A program made the translations under genes and the position numbers. Source: an uncultured Bacteroidota bacterium (GTDB lineage: Bacteria; Bacteroidota; Bacteroidia; Chitinophagales; Saprospiraceae). From it: 62,966 bases of DNA. Location of the stretch: NCBI GenBank assembly GCA_903925535.1, contig CAIYFY010000332.1, forward strand, positions 1 to 62,966. The letters are read 5' to 3'. Below are positions 19,713 through 30,445 of the stretch, in pieces; position 1 is the stretch's first letter, and every line of letters starts with the position of its first letter. The notes beneath the pieces were generated by a model. That model was not told where the DNA came from. It worked only from the letters and a program-made list of their open reading frames with translations, and did no database searches.

Positions 19713-19731
19713 GGCGTCATTTGCCCTGATA

Positions 19732-20796
19732 ATGAAGTTCTATCCAATTAAAATCGCCACCATCCGGCAGGAAACGCCGGACTGTATCTCTATTGCACTG
19801 GATATTCCGGATGATCTCAAGGAGGTTTTCCGCTATAGTCCGGGTCAATATCTGACTTTCCGCGCCAACCTGAATGGTGAAGATGTGCGGCGGTCCTATT
19901 CTCTCTGCAGTGCTCCTTCCGACCGCGAATGGCGCGTGGCAGTCAAGAAGGTAGAGGGAGGACTTTTCTCCACGTATGCCAACGAGCGCCTCAAAGCCGG
20001 CGACTTACTCGATACCGCTCCGCCCGATGGTCGCTTTTTCCCGGAATCGCTGTCTGTAACGGCAGACCTCAATTATGTCTTCTTCGCGGCCGGATCCGGT
20101 ATCACACCGGTTATCTCGATCATCAAAACGGTACTGGAGCACGCTCCCGGGAGTCGCGTTACGCTCGTATATGGCAACAGACGATCATCTTCCGTCATCT
20201 TCCGCGAAGAAATTGAAGGTTTGAAAAACCGCCATCTGGGCAGGTTTCAGGTTATTCATATTCTGAGCCAGGAGCGGGTGGATGTGCCCTGGCAAAGCGG
20301 CCGTATTACCGCTGCCCGTCTGGATGAAATGCTGGAGGTGATACCCGAATTGCTAGAAGCCAACCAGTTTTTTCTATGCGGTCCGGAGGAAATGATCGCC
20401 TGCGTGCGCGAGGGACTTCAGTCAAGAGGTGTTCCAAAAGAACACGTTCACTTCGAATTGTTCGGAACTGGCCAGCACAAGCATAAAAAATCGCAACAAC
20501 CGGTGTCGGACGCTGTTATAGCCACAGCTGAAATTCGACTCGACGGTGTGCAGTTCGACGTACCTGTCCGCGAAGGTCAGGCCGTGCTCGATGCTGCGCT
20601 TGCCACCGGAGCTGATCTGCCTTTTGCCTGCAAGGGTGGCGTGTGCTGCACCTGCCGCGCCAAACTGACCGAAGGCAAGGTGGAAATGGACGCCAATTAC
20701 GCACTCGATGAGGAAGAGGTGGAGGCCGGTTTCATCCTGACCTGTCAGGCACACCCGCTCACACCTGTCATTAAAGTTGATTTCGACATTAAATAA
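19732..20796 (+). CDS. paaE: 1,2-phenylacetyl-CoA epoxidase subunit PaaE (reductase)
   Basis: FAD/NAD reductase ([21 protein letters not shown]) with C-terminal plant-type 2Fe-2S ferredoxin ([13 protein letters not shown]). Confidence 0.95.
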   Translation: MKFYPIKIATIRQETPDCISIALDIPDDLKEVFRYSPGQYLTFRANLNGEDVRRSYSLCSAPSDREWRVAVKKVEGGLFSTYANERLKAGDLLDTAPPDGRFFPESLSVTADLNYVFFAAGSGITPVISIIKTVLEHAPGSRVTLVYGNRRSSSVIFREEIEGLKNRHLGRFQVIHILSQERVDVPWQSGRITAARLDEMLEVIPELLEANQFFLCGPEEMIACVREGLQSRGVPKEHVHFELFGTGQHKHKKSQQPVSDAVIATAEIRLDGVQFDVPVREGQAVLDAALATGADLPFACKGGVCCTCRAKLTEGKVEMDANYALDEEEVEAGFILTCQAHPLTPVIKVDFDIK

Positions 20797-20821
20797 CGCT
20801 TTTCTAACCCAATCATCACCC

Positions 20822-21757
20822 ATGAGTACTCAGGTTTCGCTGGAAGAACGTTTTCAGGCGCGCATTGATGCCGAACAAAAAATTGAACCCAAAGACTGGA
20901 TGCCGGAAGCGTACCGCAAAACGCTTATCCGCCAGATTTCCCAGCACGCACACTCCGAAGTGGTTGGTATGCTCCCGGAAGGGAACTGGATCACCCGGGC
21001 CCCAAGTCTGCGCCGTAAAGTAGCTCTGCTCGCTAAAATTCAGGATGAAGCGGGTCACGGCCTGTACCTCTACTCGGCCGCCGAAACGCTCGGTATCAGC
21101 CGCGAAGAACTGTACAACGAACTGCTCAGCGGAAAAGCCAAATACAGCTCTATTTTCAATTATCCCACACTCACCTGGGCAGATATGGGCGCTGTGGGTT
21201 GGCTGGTTGACGGTGCTGCTATCATGAATCAGGTTGCTCTGTGCAAATGCAGTTACGGCCCCTATGCCCGCGCCATGGTGCGTGTCTGCAAGGAGGAAAG
21301 TTTCCACCAGCGCCAGGGATTCGAACTACTGCTCACGCTCTCCAAGGGTACGCCCGAACAGCGCGCAATGGCTCAGGATGCTATCAACCGCTGGTGGTGG
21401 CCATCCATGATGATGTTCGGCCCCAATGACTCCGACTCTCCGCACTCCGCTCAGTCCATGCGCTGGAAAATCAAGCGCTATTCCAACGATACGCTGCGAC
21501 AGAAGTTCGTGGATATGATCGCCGAACAGATTAAAGTCCTCAATATGACGCTGCCCGATCCGGATCTGCGCTGGAACGAAGAACGCGGACATTACGATTT
21601 CGGTGCCATTGACTGGACAGAATTCAATGAGGTACTCAAGGGTAACGGCCCCTGTAACCGCGAACGCCTCGCCGCACGCCGCAAGGCCTGGGAGGAAGGT
21701 GCCTGGGTGCGCGAAGCCGCTATGGCCCACGCAGCCAAAAGACAACAGTCGGTCTAA
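20822..21757 (+). CDS. paaA: 1,2-phenylacetyl-CoA epoxidase subunit PaaA
   Basis: [64 protein letters not shown]. Confidence 0.97.
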   Translation: MSTQVSLEERFQARIDAEQKIEPKDWMPEAYRKTLIRQISQHAHSEVVGMLPEGNWITRAPSLRRKVALLAKIQDEAGHGLYLYSAAETLGISREELYNELLSGKAKYSSIFNYPTLTWADMGAVGWLVDGAAIMNQVALCKCSYGPYARAMVRVCKEESFHQRQGFELLLTLSKGTPEQRAMAQDAINRWWWPSMMMFGPNDSDSPHSAQSMRWKIKRYSNDTLRQKFVDMIAEQIKVLNMTLPDPDLRWNEERGHYDFGAIDWTEFNEVLKGNGPCNRERLAARRKAWEEGAWVREAAMAHAAKRQQSV

Positions 21758-21777
21758 AACGCAAATTATTGTCAATT

Positions 21778-22068
21778 ATGGCAAATCACAGCGAATTCCC
21801 GCTCTGGGAGGTATTTATCCGCTCTCATGGCGGACTGAACCACAAACATGTAGGCTCTCTGCACGCCGCCGATGCACAGATGGCCCTCGAGCACGCGCGC
21901 GACGTGTACACGCGCAGGATGGAAGGTGTATCTATCTGGGTGGTTCCATCCACCGCTATCACTGCGTCCGATCCAGCCGATACGGATCCTTTTTTCGAGC
22001 CGGCCAGGGACAAAATATACCGGCATCCCACTTTCTACGATATTCCGGAAGGGCTCAAACACATGTAA
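21778..22068 (+). CDS. paaB: 1,2-phenylacetyl-CoA epoxidase subunit PaaB
   Basis: WEVFIRSHGGLNHKHVGSLHAADAQMALEHARDVYTRR. Confidence 0.96.
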   Translation: MANHSEFPLWEVFIRSHGGLNHKHVGSLHAADAQMALEHARDVYTRRMEGVSIWVVPSTAITASDPADTDPFFEPARDKIYRHPTFYDIPEGLKHM

Positions 22069-22089
22069 AGTCCCCAAAATCACCTGTTT

Positions 22090-22830
22090 ATGCGCGATTT
22101 TTTGCTGCTACTCGCCGACAATACGCAAATTCTTGGTCACCGCCTCGGAGAATGGTGCGGCCACGGACCTGAACTGGAGATTGATATGGCCATGACGAAC
22201 CTGGCACTCGATCTCATAGGCCAGTCCCGCAACTATTATCAGTATGCTGCCGAACTGGAAGGCGCCGGTCGCACGGAAGATGATCTGGCGTACCTCCGCG
22301 ATGCCCGCGAATTCCGCAATTGCCTGCTGGTCGAACAACCCAATGGCGATTTTGCCCATACGGTTGCCCGCAATTTCCTGTTCGACTCCTGGCATTATTT
22401 CTTCCTGCAGGCACTGTGTCAGAGCAACGACGAGCGACTGGCAGCGATTGCCGGCAAGTCGCTCAAGGAAGTAACCTACCACCTGCGCTGGAGCAGCGAA
22501 TGGGTAATCAGGCTCGGTGATGGTACCGAAGAGAGTCACAGCCGTATCCAGGATGCATTCGATAATCTCTGGACTTTCCGCGGAGAACTGCTCACTCCCG
22601 CCCCCTTTGAAACGGAGGCAGCCAGCGCCGGCTATGGTGTTGACCTGCATGCCATCAGGCCACTGGTCGAAGACAGGCTGTCCGATATTCTCGCCCAGGC
22701 TACGCTCCAACGACCCGAAGACGGCTGGATGCAGTCCGGCGGAAAAACAGGCCGCCATTCAGAACACCTGGGCTATATCCTCGCCGAGATGCAGTATGTT
22801 CAGCGAGCTTACCCGAACTCAGTCTGGTAG
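22090..22830 (+). CDS. paaC: 1,2-phenylacetyl-CoA epoxidase subunit PaaC
   Basis: LADNTQILGHRLGEWCGHGPELEIDMAMTNLALDLIGQSRNYYQYAAELEG. Confidence 0.96.
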   Translation: MRDFLLLLADNTQILGHRLGEWCGHGPELEIDMAMTNLALDLIGQSRNYYQYAAELEGAGRTEDDLAYLRDAREFRNCLLVEQPNGDFAHTVARNFLFDSWHYFFLQALCQSNDERLAAIAGKSLKEVTYHLRWSSEWVIRLGDGTEESHSRIQDAFDNLWTFRGELLTPAPFETEAASAGYGVDLHAIRPLVEDRLSDILAQATLQRPEDGWMQSGGKTGRHSEHLGYILAEMQYVQRAYPNSVW

Positions 22831-22834
22831 TGTT

Positions 22835-23416
22835 ATGAATACTGAAACTCAAACTCAAACTCAAACTGTAACTGTCGGGGATCTCTGGAGCTGGCTCGAA
22901 ACGGTGGTTGACCCGGAAATTCCGGTGCTGACTATCCTCGATATGGGTATTGTCAGGCGTATCGAAATCAGGGAGGACGACCGTGTAACTGTTTCCGAGT
23001 TCGAGGGGCGCACAAATACAGACGCGTCGGTTAATCCGGAAAATGCACAGATTCTGGTTTACATTACGCCTACTTATACCGGTTGCCCTGCCATGAATAT
23101 GATCGCCGCCCATATCAGTATCGAACTGGCTACGCACGGCTTCAGCGATATTTCCGTGAGAGAGGTACTTCAGCCGGCCTGGACAACAGAGTGGATTCCG
23201 GAATCTGCCCGTGAGAAGCTCAGGGAATATGGTATCGCTCCACCCGAACAGGCCTCCCGCGTGGAACGGCTCCTGTTTTCAGATGTCTCTGTAGCTTGTC
23301 CGCGCTGCGATTCGCGCAACACAGAGAAACTCGCCGAATACGGTTCTACTGCCTGCAAGGCGCTGTACCGCTGCAAGGACTGTCTGGAACCGTTTGATTA
23401 TTTCAAATGCCACTAG
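22835..23416 (+). CDS. paaD: 1,2-phenylacetyl-CoA epoxidase subunit PaaD
   Basis: VVDPEIPVLTILDMGIVR, ITPTYTGCPAMNMI, C-terminal CPRCDSRNTEKLAEYGSTACKALYRCKDCLEPFDYFKCH. Confidence 0.95.
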   Translation: MNTETQTQTQTVTVGDLWSWLETVVDPEIPVLTILDMGIVRRIEIREDDRVTVSEFEGRTNTDASVNPENAQILVYITPTYTGCPAMNMIAAHISIELATHGFSDISVREVLQPAWTTEWIPESAREKLREYGIAPPEQASRVERLLFSDVSVACPRCDSRNTEKLAEYGSTACKALYRCKDCLEPFDYFKCH

Positions 23417-23832
23417 ATATGACCATCCCTGAACAGGTAGTAGCCAGAATGATGTCGAAAGACGCTTTCAGTCACTGGATGGGACTGGAAATAGAAAATG
23501 TGGGCCCCGGAACCTGCCGACTCAGGTTTGTCGTCAAACCGGATATGCTCAACGGTTTTGATATCATTCACGGCGGGGTAGTGTTCGCTGCCAGCGATTC
23601 CTGTTTCGCATTTGCCTGTAACTCGCACGGACGTATCGCGCTCGCGCTCGAAGTCTCCATCTCGTTTACGAAATCCGCAAAGGCAGGGGAAACACTGTTT
23701 GTTGAAGCCAGAGAACTTCACCTGGGCAACAAAACCAGTGTATATGAAATCACCACCACCAATGAAGCCGGTGAAACGGTCGCTATTTTTAAAGGTACCG
23801 CTTACCGCACTTCCAGAGAAGTTTTAAGCTGA
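23407..23832 (+). CDS. paaI: Hydroxyphenylacetyl-CoA thioesterase PaaI
   Basis: Hotdog fold pattern NGFDIIHGGVVFAASDSCFAFACNSHG; overlaps the paaD stop. Confidence 0.93.
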   Translation: MPLDMTIPEQVVARMMSKDAFSHWMGLEIENVGPGTCRLRFVVKPDMLNGFDIIHGGVVFAASDSCFAFACNSHGRIALALEVSISFTKSAKAGETLFVEARELHLGNKTSVYEITTTNEAGETVAIFKGTAYRTSREVLS

Positions 23833-23838
23833 TACATC

Positions 23839-25044
23839 ATGCAACAGGCATTCATTATTGACGGCGTACGCACGCCGATAGGCAATTTCACGGGATCTTT
23901 GTCAACTGTCAGGCCGGATGATATGCTGGCCCTTGTGCTCCGCCGCCTCATGTCGCGGTATCCGGACCTCAACCCCCGTGAATTGGGCGACGTGATAATC
24001 GGATGCGCCAATCAGGCCGGGGAAGATAACCGGAATATAGCCCGTATGTCGGTGCTCCTGGCTGGTTTACCGGTAGAGGTGCCCGCCCAGACGGTCAATC
24101 GCCTGTGCGCCTCGGGTATGTCGGCTGTTATGGACGCCGCCCGGGTTATCCAGACCGGCGATGCCGGACTGATGCTCGCCGGCGGGGTGGAAAACATGAC
24201 CCGCGCACCGTGGGTAATCTCCAAAACCTCGACGCCTTTTGGCCGCGATGCACAGATGTTCGACTCCTCCTTTGGCTGGCGATTCATCAATCCGGCCATG
24301 AAGGAACTTTACGGAGTGGATGCCATGGGTGAAACAGCAGAAAATCTCGCTGAACGAGACGGAATCAGTCGCGCTGACCAGGATATGTTCGCAATGCGCT
24401 CCCAGCAAAAAGCCGCAGCGGCCTGGCAAAACGGCCGACTGGCCCGGGAAATCGCTCCGGTCGAGCTGCCTCAAAAAAAGGGTGATCCCGTCCTGTTTGA
24501 CCGCGATGAATTTGTGAAGCCCGGAACAACCGCCGAGGGACTCGCCAAACTCCGACCAGCCTTCCGAAAGGACGGTACGGTGACCGCTGGCAACGCCTCC
24601 GGACTCAACGACGGCGCTGCTGCGGTACTGCTTGCTTCCGGAGAAGCCTGCGAAAAATATCAGTTGAAGCCGCTGGCGCGCATTGTTTCATCGGCAGTGG
24701 CAGGCGTAGAACCCCGCATCATGGGTATAGGACCCGTTCCCGCCAGCCTGAAAGCACTGGAAAGAGCCGGACTGTCGCTGAATGATATGGACGTCATTGA
24801 ACTGAATGAGGCATTCGCCGCGCAGTCGCTCGCCTGTACGCGCGCGCTCGGGCTTGCTGACGACGACCCGAGGGTGAATCCAAACGGCGGTGCTATAGCG
24901 CTTGGTCACCCGCTGGGCATGAGCGGTACCCGGATTCTTTATTCCGCAGCGCTGGAACTCTCACTTACCGGAAAACAATATGCACTCGTCACGATGTGTA
25001 TCGGGGTAGGGCAGGGGTATGCTGTGGTGCTGGAAAGAGGGTGA
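23839..25044 (+). CDS. paaJ: 3-oxoadipyl-CoA/3-oxo-5,6-dehydrosuberyl-CoA thiolase
   Basis: [19 protein letters not shown]-type [21 protein letters not shown], last gene of the paa operon. Confidence 0.93.
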   Translation: MQQAFIIDGVRTPIGNFTGSLSTVRPDDMLALVLRRLMSRYPDLNPRELGDVIIGCANQAGEDNRNIARMSVLLAGLPVEVPAQTVNRLCASGMSAVMDAARVIQTGDAGLMLAGGVENMTRAPWVISKTSTPFGRDAQMFDSSFGWRFINPAMKELYGVDAMGETAENLAERDGISRADQDMFAMRSQQKAAAAWQNGRLAREIAPVELPQKKGDPVLFDRDEFVKPGTTAEGLAKLRPAFRKDGTVTAGNASGLNDGAAAVLLASGEACEKYQLKPLARIVSSAVAGVEPRIMGIGPVPASLKALERAGLSLNDMDVIELNEAFAAQSLACTRALGLADDDPRVNPNGGAIALGHPLGMSGTRILYSAALELSLTGKQYALVTMCIGVGQGYAVVLERG

Positions 25045-25053
25045 TCCAAAGAA

Positions 25054-25096
25054 AAAACGCAACTACCTGATGACCAGATAATTGCGTTTTATTTTT
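25054..25096. terminator. Bidirectional intrinsic terminator between paaJ and tRNA-Pro
   Basis: AAAACGCAA (25054-25062) / TTGCGTTTT (25082-25090) with further inner pairing; T-rich downstream on both strands. Confidence 0.65.
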
Positions 25097-25097
25097 G

Positions 25098-25171
25098 TCG
25101 GGATACCAGGATTCGAACCTGGGACCCCCTGCTCCCAAAGCAGGTGCGCTACCGGACTGCGCTACATCCCG
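25098..25171 (-). tRNA. tRNA-Pro (anticodon TGG)
   Basis: CGGGATGTAGCGCAGTCCGGTAGCGCACCTGCTTTGGGAGCAGGGGGTCCCAGGTTCGAATCCTGGTATCCCGA folds as a cloverleaf; anticodon loop TTTGGGA; 74 nt. Confidence 0.95.
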
Positions 25172-25243
25172 AATCCCCTTTTTTCAAATGGGAGCGCAAA
25201 GGTAATGTCTTCAAAACTACTATCCAAAATATTTCCTGAAAAT

Positions 25244-26392
25244 CTACAAAATATGAGCGCCTTCGGAAATTTCAACCGGTAAAACGCGCATTTTTATGCC
25301 AAATCGCTCAAAATAAGCGGAGGCAACCCCCTGAATGGCTTCTTCCGGAACTGATTTTTTGACAAGATTGATGGTGCATCCCCCGAAACCGCCACCCATT
25401 TGGCGGGCTCCCGTGGCGATGCCCCGCATACTCGCAGTCAGAAAGTTGGTCTCTTCCACGCACACCTCGTACAAATCTCTCAGGCCGTCGTGGCTCTGGT
25501 ACATGAGCTCCCCGACCAGATCCATATTTCCGTTTTCAAGGGCCTCGCAAACGGCCTGAACGCGGTTATTCTCCCCGGTGACAAACAGGCAGCGTTTGTA
25601 CACGTTTTCGGGCATGGCGCCCGCGTGCGCACGTACCATTTCAGGGGTGACATCCCGCAGACTGCCTGTTTCAGGGTGATACCGGCGCAGTATCTCAACG
25701 CCTGCTTCACATTCTTTTCTGCGCGTATTGTACTCGGAGTCAACCAGCTGGTGTTTTACACCGCTGTCGAGCAGCAGCAACCGGTATTCATCATCGGGAA
25801 ACGGTGAGTAAACATAGTCAAGGTTTCTGCAGTCGAGTCTGAGCACATGATCCCGCTTCCCCAGCAGGGAGGCAAACATATCCATGATGCCGCACTGCAT
25901 ACCCACGAAGTTGTTTTCGGCGCCCTGTGCAAGGCGCGCCATGTGTGGTCGCGACAGTCCCGCCCCGATGAGTCCGTCAACAGCTACTATGACTGCACTG
26001 ATCAGAGCGGCTGAGGAGGACAAGCCGGCACCGGGTGGCACATCACCACCTATGACCATGTTCAGTCCACCTGTTTCGTATCCTTCATTCCGCAGTTCAT
26101 CGAGGGCGCCCAAAGGATAGTTGGCCCAGCGCAAACCGGTGTCTGTAACAGGAGTTAACTCCCCGGTTTTGAACCAGGCATCGTAGTTTTCAGCATAAAA
26201 ATGGTGATCGCTTCCCTTGTTTCGGGATACAGCTACCCACACAGACTGTCCGATGGCTGCCGGCAGTACGAATCCGTTGTTGTAGTCGGTGTGTTCGCCG
26301 ATGAGATTGATTCTTCCGGGCGCCCTGACAATGATTTCAGGTATCTGGTTGAAACGCCTTTCGAATAACTCCGATATCGCCCCCCTGTTCAT
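25244..26392 (-). CDS. galK: Galactokinase
   Basis: APGRINLIGEHTDYNNGFVLPAAI, GDVPPGAGLSSSAAL, GARQMGGGFGGCTINLV. Confidence 0.95.
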   Translation of the reverse strand: MNRGAISELFERRFNQIPEIIVRAPGRINLIGEHTDYNNGFVLPAAIGQSVWVAVSRNKGSDHHFYAENYDAWFKTGELTPVTDTGLRWANYPLGALDELRNEGYETGGLNMVIGGDVPPGAGLSSSAALISAVIVAVDGLIGAGLSRPHMARLAQGAENNFVGMQCGIMDMFASLLGKRDHVLRLDCRNLDYVYSPFPDDEYRLLLLDSGVKHQLVDSEYNTRRKECEAGVEILRRYHPETGSLRDVTPEMVRAHAGAMPENVYKRCLFVTGENNRVQAVCEALENGNMDLVGELMYQSHDGLRDLYEVCVEETNFLTASMRGIATGARQMGGGFGGCTINLVKKSVPEEAIQGVASAYFERFGIKMRVLPVEISEGAHIL

Positions 26393-26398
26393 TCGTGA

Positions 26399-26995
26399 TT
26401 ACATCAGTTTTGCTCCAATCAGACGCAGGAACTCCTCCCGGGTGGGTGTTCTCAGAAATTCACCGGTGAAGGCGGAAGTGGTGGTGGACGAGTTTTGTTT
26501 CTGTACACCGCGAATCATCATGCACATGTGCTGCGCTTCGATGACTACTGCTACTCCCATGGGCTTCAGTGTATCCTGTATGACATCGCGTATCTCGAGG
26601 GTGAGCCGCTCCTGTACCTGCAAACGCCGGGCAAAAATATCCACGACCCGCGGAATTTTGCTCAGTCCCACTATATGTCCGTTGGGGATGTAAGCCACAT
26701 GTGCCTTTCCGAAAAAGGGAAGCATGTGATGCTCGCACATGGAGTATACCTCTATATCCTTTACAATGACCATTTCGCGATAATCCTCCTTGAACATGGC
26801 CGAGCGCAATACTGCAGCCGCATCCTGTTCGTAACCCTGTGTAAGGAACTGCATGGCTTTTGCAGCGCGTTCCGGTGTTTTCAAAAGGCCCTCGCGTGTG
26901 GCATCTTCTCCAACCCCGCTGAGTATGCCATGGTAATGATTAGTGAGCTGCCCGGTTTGCTCGGGATCGTAATGGTCGTTCTTTTTATAGGACAT
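26399..26995 (-). CDS. folE: GTP cyclohydrolase I
   Basis: [81 protein letters not shown]. Confidence 0.96.
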   Translation of the reverse strand: MSYKKNDHYDPEQTGQLTNHYHGILSGVGEDATREGLLKTPERAAKAMQFLTQGYEQDAAAVLRSAMFKEDYREMVIVKDIEVYSMCEHHMLPFFGKAHVAYIPNGHIVGLSKIPRVVDIFARRLQVQERLTLEIRDVIQDTLKPMGVAVVIEAQHMCMMIRGVQKQNSSTTTSAFTGEFLRTPTREEFLRLIGAKLM

Positions 26996-27176
26996 GTAAT
27001 GAATGGCGTCTGAATTAATGCGTGAGCAGCAAACGCTTAATTATAAACATCTTCTGTCACAGAATGGTTGCAAATCGTTGCGGGATATCGCTCTTGATCC
27101 GGGGTAATTCATCATTAATCTAAAAAAAAGGCGCTTGTATCCGGATGATACACACCTTTGCAGTGCCAGATTATTT

Positions 27177-28232
27177 ATGAAAAAGACGCGCACGTTCCTC
27201 GATCGGACTTACGAATTTCTGAGCCGGCGACCTGTTTATCACGGTCTGTTCTGGCTCGTGCTGTTCGCTCTGATGCGATGGAGTGACTATAATTCAGGTA
27301 TTGACCCATGGTTCGCTGTCGGAAATGAACTCATTCAACTCGTTTTTTACGCACTGCTGGTATATGTCAACCTGTATTATCTCATCCCGCGGTATCTGGC
27401 GCGACATGTTCTGATCTATTTCCTTCTGGCAGTGACCTGCTGTGCTGTCGTCACGCCCATCGAGGTGCTTGCCCTTTATCTCAAGTTCTCCAGTCGCCCG
27501 GAATACAGAACCAGCCTGATTCATCAGCAATCATGGATTTTCTGGGGGAATCTGCTGGTCATTTTCGTGTCAACTTTCCTGCGGGTTATAATGGACTGGT
27601 GGCGCTACCAGAATGAGAAACAGGTCCTGCTTACGCAAACAATTCAGTCGGAACTCCGTTTCCTGAAAAGTCAGATCAATCCGCACTTTCTTTTCAACAC
27701 GCTCAACAATCTGTACGCTCTGACGCTCAAAAAGAGCGACAAAGCCCCCGAAATTGTACTCAAACTCTCGGAAATCATGCGCTATATGCTCTATGAATGT
27801 AACGAGAGAAGCGTGCTCCTCAGCCGCGAAATTCAGTACATGAATAACTACCTCGATCTTGAACGCCTCCGACAGCCCGAGGGCGCCGCCATCACTTTTG
27901 AGGTGGAAGGGAACGTGAGCGATCAGACGGTGGCACCCCTCCTCTTTGTACCCTTTCTGGAAAACAGTTTCAAGCACGGACTGAATCATACGGTAAACGG
28001 AGGCGGCTTCGTCAAACTCAGACTTTCTGTGGGTAGCGATGAACTGTTCTTCACGATCGAAAACAGCAAGGTGGATATGTTTCCCGGTAACCAGCACGCC
28101 AGAAGCGGGGGTATCGGACTGGCCAATGTGCGCCAGCGACTTGAAATGCTGTACCCCGATCAACACGAACTCACTATCGAAAATGCACCCGACCGCTATG
28201 TTGTTTCACTGCGTCTGGGCTTAAATTCATAA
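27177..28232 (+). CDS. LytS/YehU-type sensor histidine kinase
   Basis: 4 TM N-terminus; LKSQINPHFLFNTLNNLYALTLKKSDKAPEIVLKLSEIMRYMLYE; FVPFLENSFKHGL. Confidence 0.92.
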   Translation: MKKTRTFLDRTYEFLSRRPVYHGLFWLVLFALMRWSDYNSGIDPWFAVGNELIQLVFYALLVYVNLYYLIPRYLARHVLIYFLLAVTCCAVVTPIEVLALYLKFSSRPEYRTSLIHQQSWIFWGNLLVIFVSTFLRVIMDWWRYQNEKQVLLTQTIQSELRFLKSQINPHFLFNTLNNLYALTLKKSDKAPEIVLKLSEIMRYMLYECNERSVLLSREIQYMNNYLDLERLRQPEGAAITFEVEGNVSDQTVAPLLFVPFLENSFKHGLNHTVNGGGFVKLRLSVGSDELFFTIENSKVDMFPGNQHARSGGIGLANVRQRLEMLYPDQHELTIENAPDRYVVSLRLGLNS

Positions 28233-28266
28233 TTTGCCTCTGAAAAAAAGGCTTCAATCTCTTGTC

Positions 28267-29001
28267 ATGCTCAAAGTCATTGTTGTTGACGACGAACCCC
28301 TTGCGCTCGATGTGCTCGAGACTTATATCTCAAAGATCCCGCAGCTGGAACTGATCGGCAGGTATTCCAACGCCCTCGAAGCCAATGAGGCCCTGCAGAA
28401 TAATGAAGTGGATCTGATGTTTCTGGATATTCAGATGCCTCAGCTCACGGGTACCGACTTTGTCAAAACGCTCCAGAATCCTCCCATGGTGGTGTTCACC
28501 ACTGCCTACCCAAACTATGCCATCCAGGGATTCGACCTGAACGCGCTGGACTATCTGCTGAAGCCAATCTCGCTCGAACGCTTTATGAAGGCGGTCAACA
28601 AGGCTGTCGAACAAAAGGAACTCTCACAGCACGAACACACAGCTACGGTTACCTCCGCTATCAACGACGAACTGGATTTTTTCTTCGTAAAGGCGGATAA
28701 AAAGCTGCTGAAAGTCAATTTTGAGGATATCGTTTATATCGAAGGACTGAAGGATTATGTCATTATCCGACTGATGCAGGGCAGGGTGATTACGCTGCAG
28801 ACGATGAAAAGTCTGGAAGACAGGCTGCCACGCAACAAGTTCAAGCGTATTCACCGGTCTTTTATCGTTGCGCTCGACAAGATTACAGCCATTGAAGGAA
28901 GTATGGTCGAGGTGCAGGACAAGGAACGTCCTAAACTTCTCCCGATTGGCAAGAACTATCGCGACGAACTGCTCGAACTGATTGAAAAAAACCGGCTCTG
29001 A
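28267..29001 (+). CDS. LytTR family response regulator
   Basis: Receiver VIVVDDEPLALDVLETYI, DLMFLDIQMPQLTG, LNALDYLLKPI; LytTR domain DIVYIEGLKDYVIIRL...FKRIHRSFIVALDKI. Confidence 0.94.
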   Translation: MLKVIVVDDEPLALDVLETYISKIPQLELIGRYSNALEANEALQNNEVDLMFLDIQMPQLTGTDFVKTLQNPPMVVFTTAYPNYAIQGFDLNALDYLLKPISLERFMKAVNKAVEQKELSQHEHTATVTSAINDELDFFFVKADKKLLKVNFEDIVYIEGLKDYVIIRLMQGRVITLQTMKSLEDRLPRNKFKRIHRSFIVALDKITAIEGSMVEVQDKERPKLLPIGKNYRDELLELIEKNRL

Positions 29002-30342
29002 TTACTGCTCAAGGCGCTCTCTCAAGGCAGAGGTGAATTTCTTTTCTGTAAACTGCTTCATGTCAACGCGCCCCATTCCGGCACCTGATACGGCATCTTT
29101 GGCAAGATAGATTTTTCCCCCGTGCTTCCACACCAGTCCGTCAAGCCGGCTCAGAAGGGCAGTCAGTCGGCGCGTTCGCGGAAAGTCGAGTGCGAGCGAG
29201 TATCCTTTCACCGGAAACGAATTAATGGCCCGGGAAGGCCTGTCGCCATGTCGCTTCAGCACGCTCAGAAAGGGCACTTCTCCGCTCGCACTGATGGTAT
29301 TGAGTACCTCCCTGATGCCGTCAAATGATGCCGGTCCGGGCAGACAAAACTGGTACTGTATGAATCCGCGGCGACCGTACAGTCTGTTCCAGTTCGTAAT
29401 GCCATCCAGCGGATAAAAGTATTTGTCCAGATGTATGACCCGCTCTCCGGGCTTGTTGCGACTGTAATAAATCTGATTGTGCAAACGTATGCTGACCGGG
29501 TTGAGAAGCCACGACGGGGCAAAAAAAGGCACGTCAGCCGGCTTTCCTGTGTCCCAGTTCAGGGCTTTATCTCCCGGGAGGTGTTCCGCAAACAGCGCGG
29601 TACCTTTACCCTGGTCTCTCCCGGAAGCGGTGGTGTCTATCCACGCCGCCGCATACGTGCAGGCTTTTTGTTCCTCGAATTGCCGGAACATTTCCTCCAG
29701 ATTGCGCGCCCGAACAGTCTGCTGATGCATGGATACAGAGGTGATGCGCATCAACTGGAAGGTGGCGCTCAGTATGACGCCCGTCCAGCCCATTCCGCCG
29801 CAGGTTTGCCAGAATAACGACGGATTTTCCTCTCTCGAACAGGTCAGGATGGCTCCACCGGCGTCCATCAGACGGAATGACAGTAGCCAGTTGGAGAAAC
29901 AGCCCTTCTCCGGGTGGTTCTTCCCGTGTACGTCCGAGGCGACAGCGCCTCCCACGGTGATGGACTTGATTCCCGGGGTTACATGGAAAAACCAGCCGGA
30001 AGGCACTATTACCGGCAGTATGTCCGACAAGAGAACGCCAGCCTCGCAGGTGATAATGCCCGTGCCGGGGTCAAATGACAGGATACCATTCATGGATAAC
30101 ATACACGCCACCCGCTTGCCGAGGGAGGCATCGCCGTAGCTCTTGCCGTTACCCCGCGCAATAATCCGCTCGCTGTCCAGAATGATCCGGCGCAGCTCTT
30201 CCGCATTCTCCGGCTGAAAAACATCGGACTCAACGGTGGGGTAGTTGGCCCATCCGCTCAGTTTTTTCCGGTCGCCAGCCTGTGTTTTTTCCCTTTCTTT
30301 CAAGATATATGGTGTTTTGTGTATTACCGTGAAACCCTGCAA
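29002..30342 (-). CDS. FAD-binding oxidoreductase, DprE1-like
   Basis: ARGNGKSYGDASLG, VTPGIKSITVGGAVASDVHGKNHPEKG (PCMH-type FAD domain), C-terminal YLAKDAVSGAGMGRV. Confidence 0.8.
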   Translation of the reverse strand: MQGFTVIHKTPYILKEREKTQAGDRKKLSGWANYPTVESDVFQPENAEELRRIILDSERIIARGNGKSYGDASLGKRVACMLSMNGILSFDPGTGIITCEAGVLLSDILPVIVPSGWFFHVTPGIKSITVGGAVASDVHGKNHPEKGCFSNWLLSFRLMDAGGAILTCSREENPSLFWQTCGGMGWTGVILSATFQLMRITSVSMHQQTVRARNLEEMFRQFEEQKACTYAAAWIDTTASGRDQGKGTALFAEHLPGDKALNWDTGKPADVPFFAPSWLLNPVSIRLHNQIYYSRNKPGERVIHLDKYFYPLDGITNWNRLYGRRGFIQYQFCLPGPASFDGIREVLNTISASGEVPFLSVLKRHGDRPSRAINSFPVKGYSLALDFPRTRRLTALLSRLDGLVWKHGGKIYLAKDAVSGAGMGRVDMKQFTEKKFTSALRERLEQ

Positions 30343-30445
30343 AGAAACAAATGTTATAAGCGTTATCCGAATACCGGACTATTTCCGTCTGATGAGTTTT
30401 ATCACCTTTTTCAATTTTGACAGGGACAGTACCTTCGCGCTCCGT

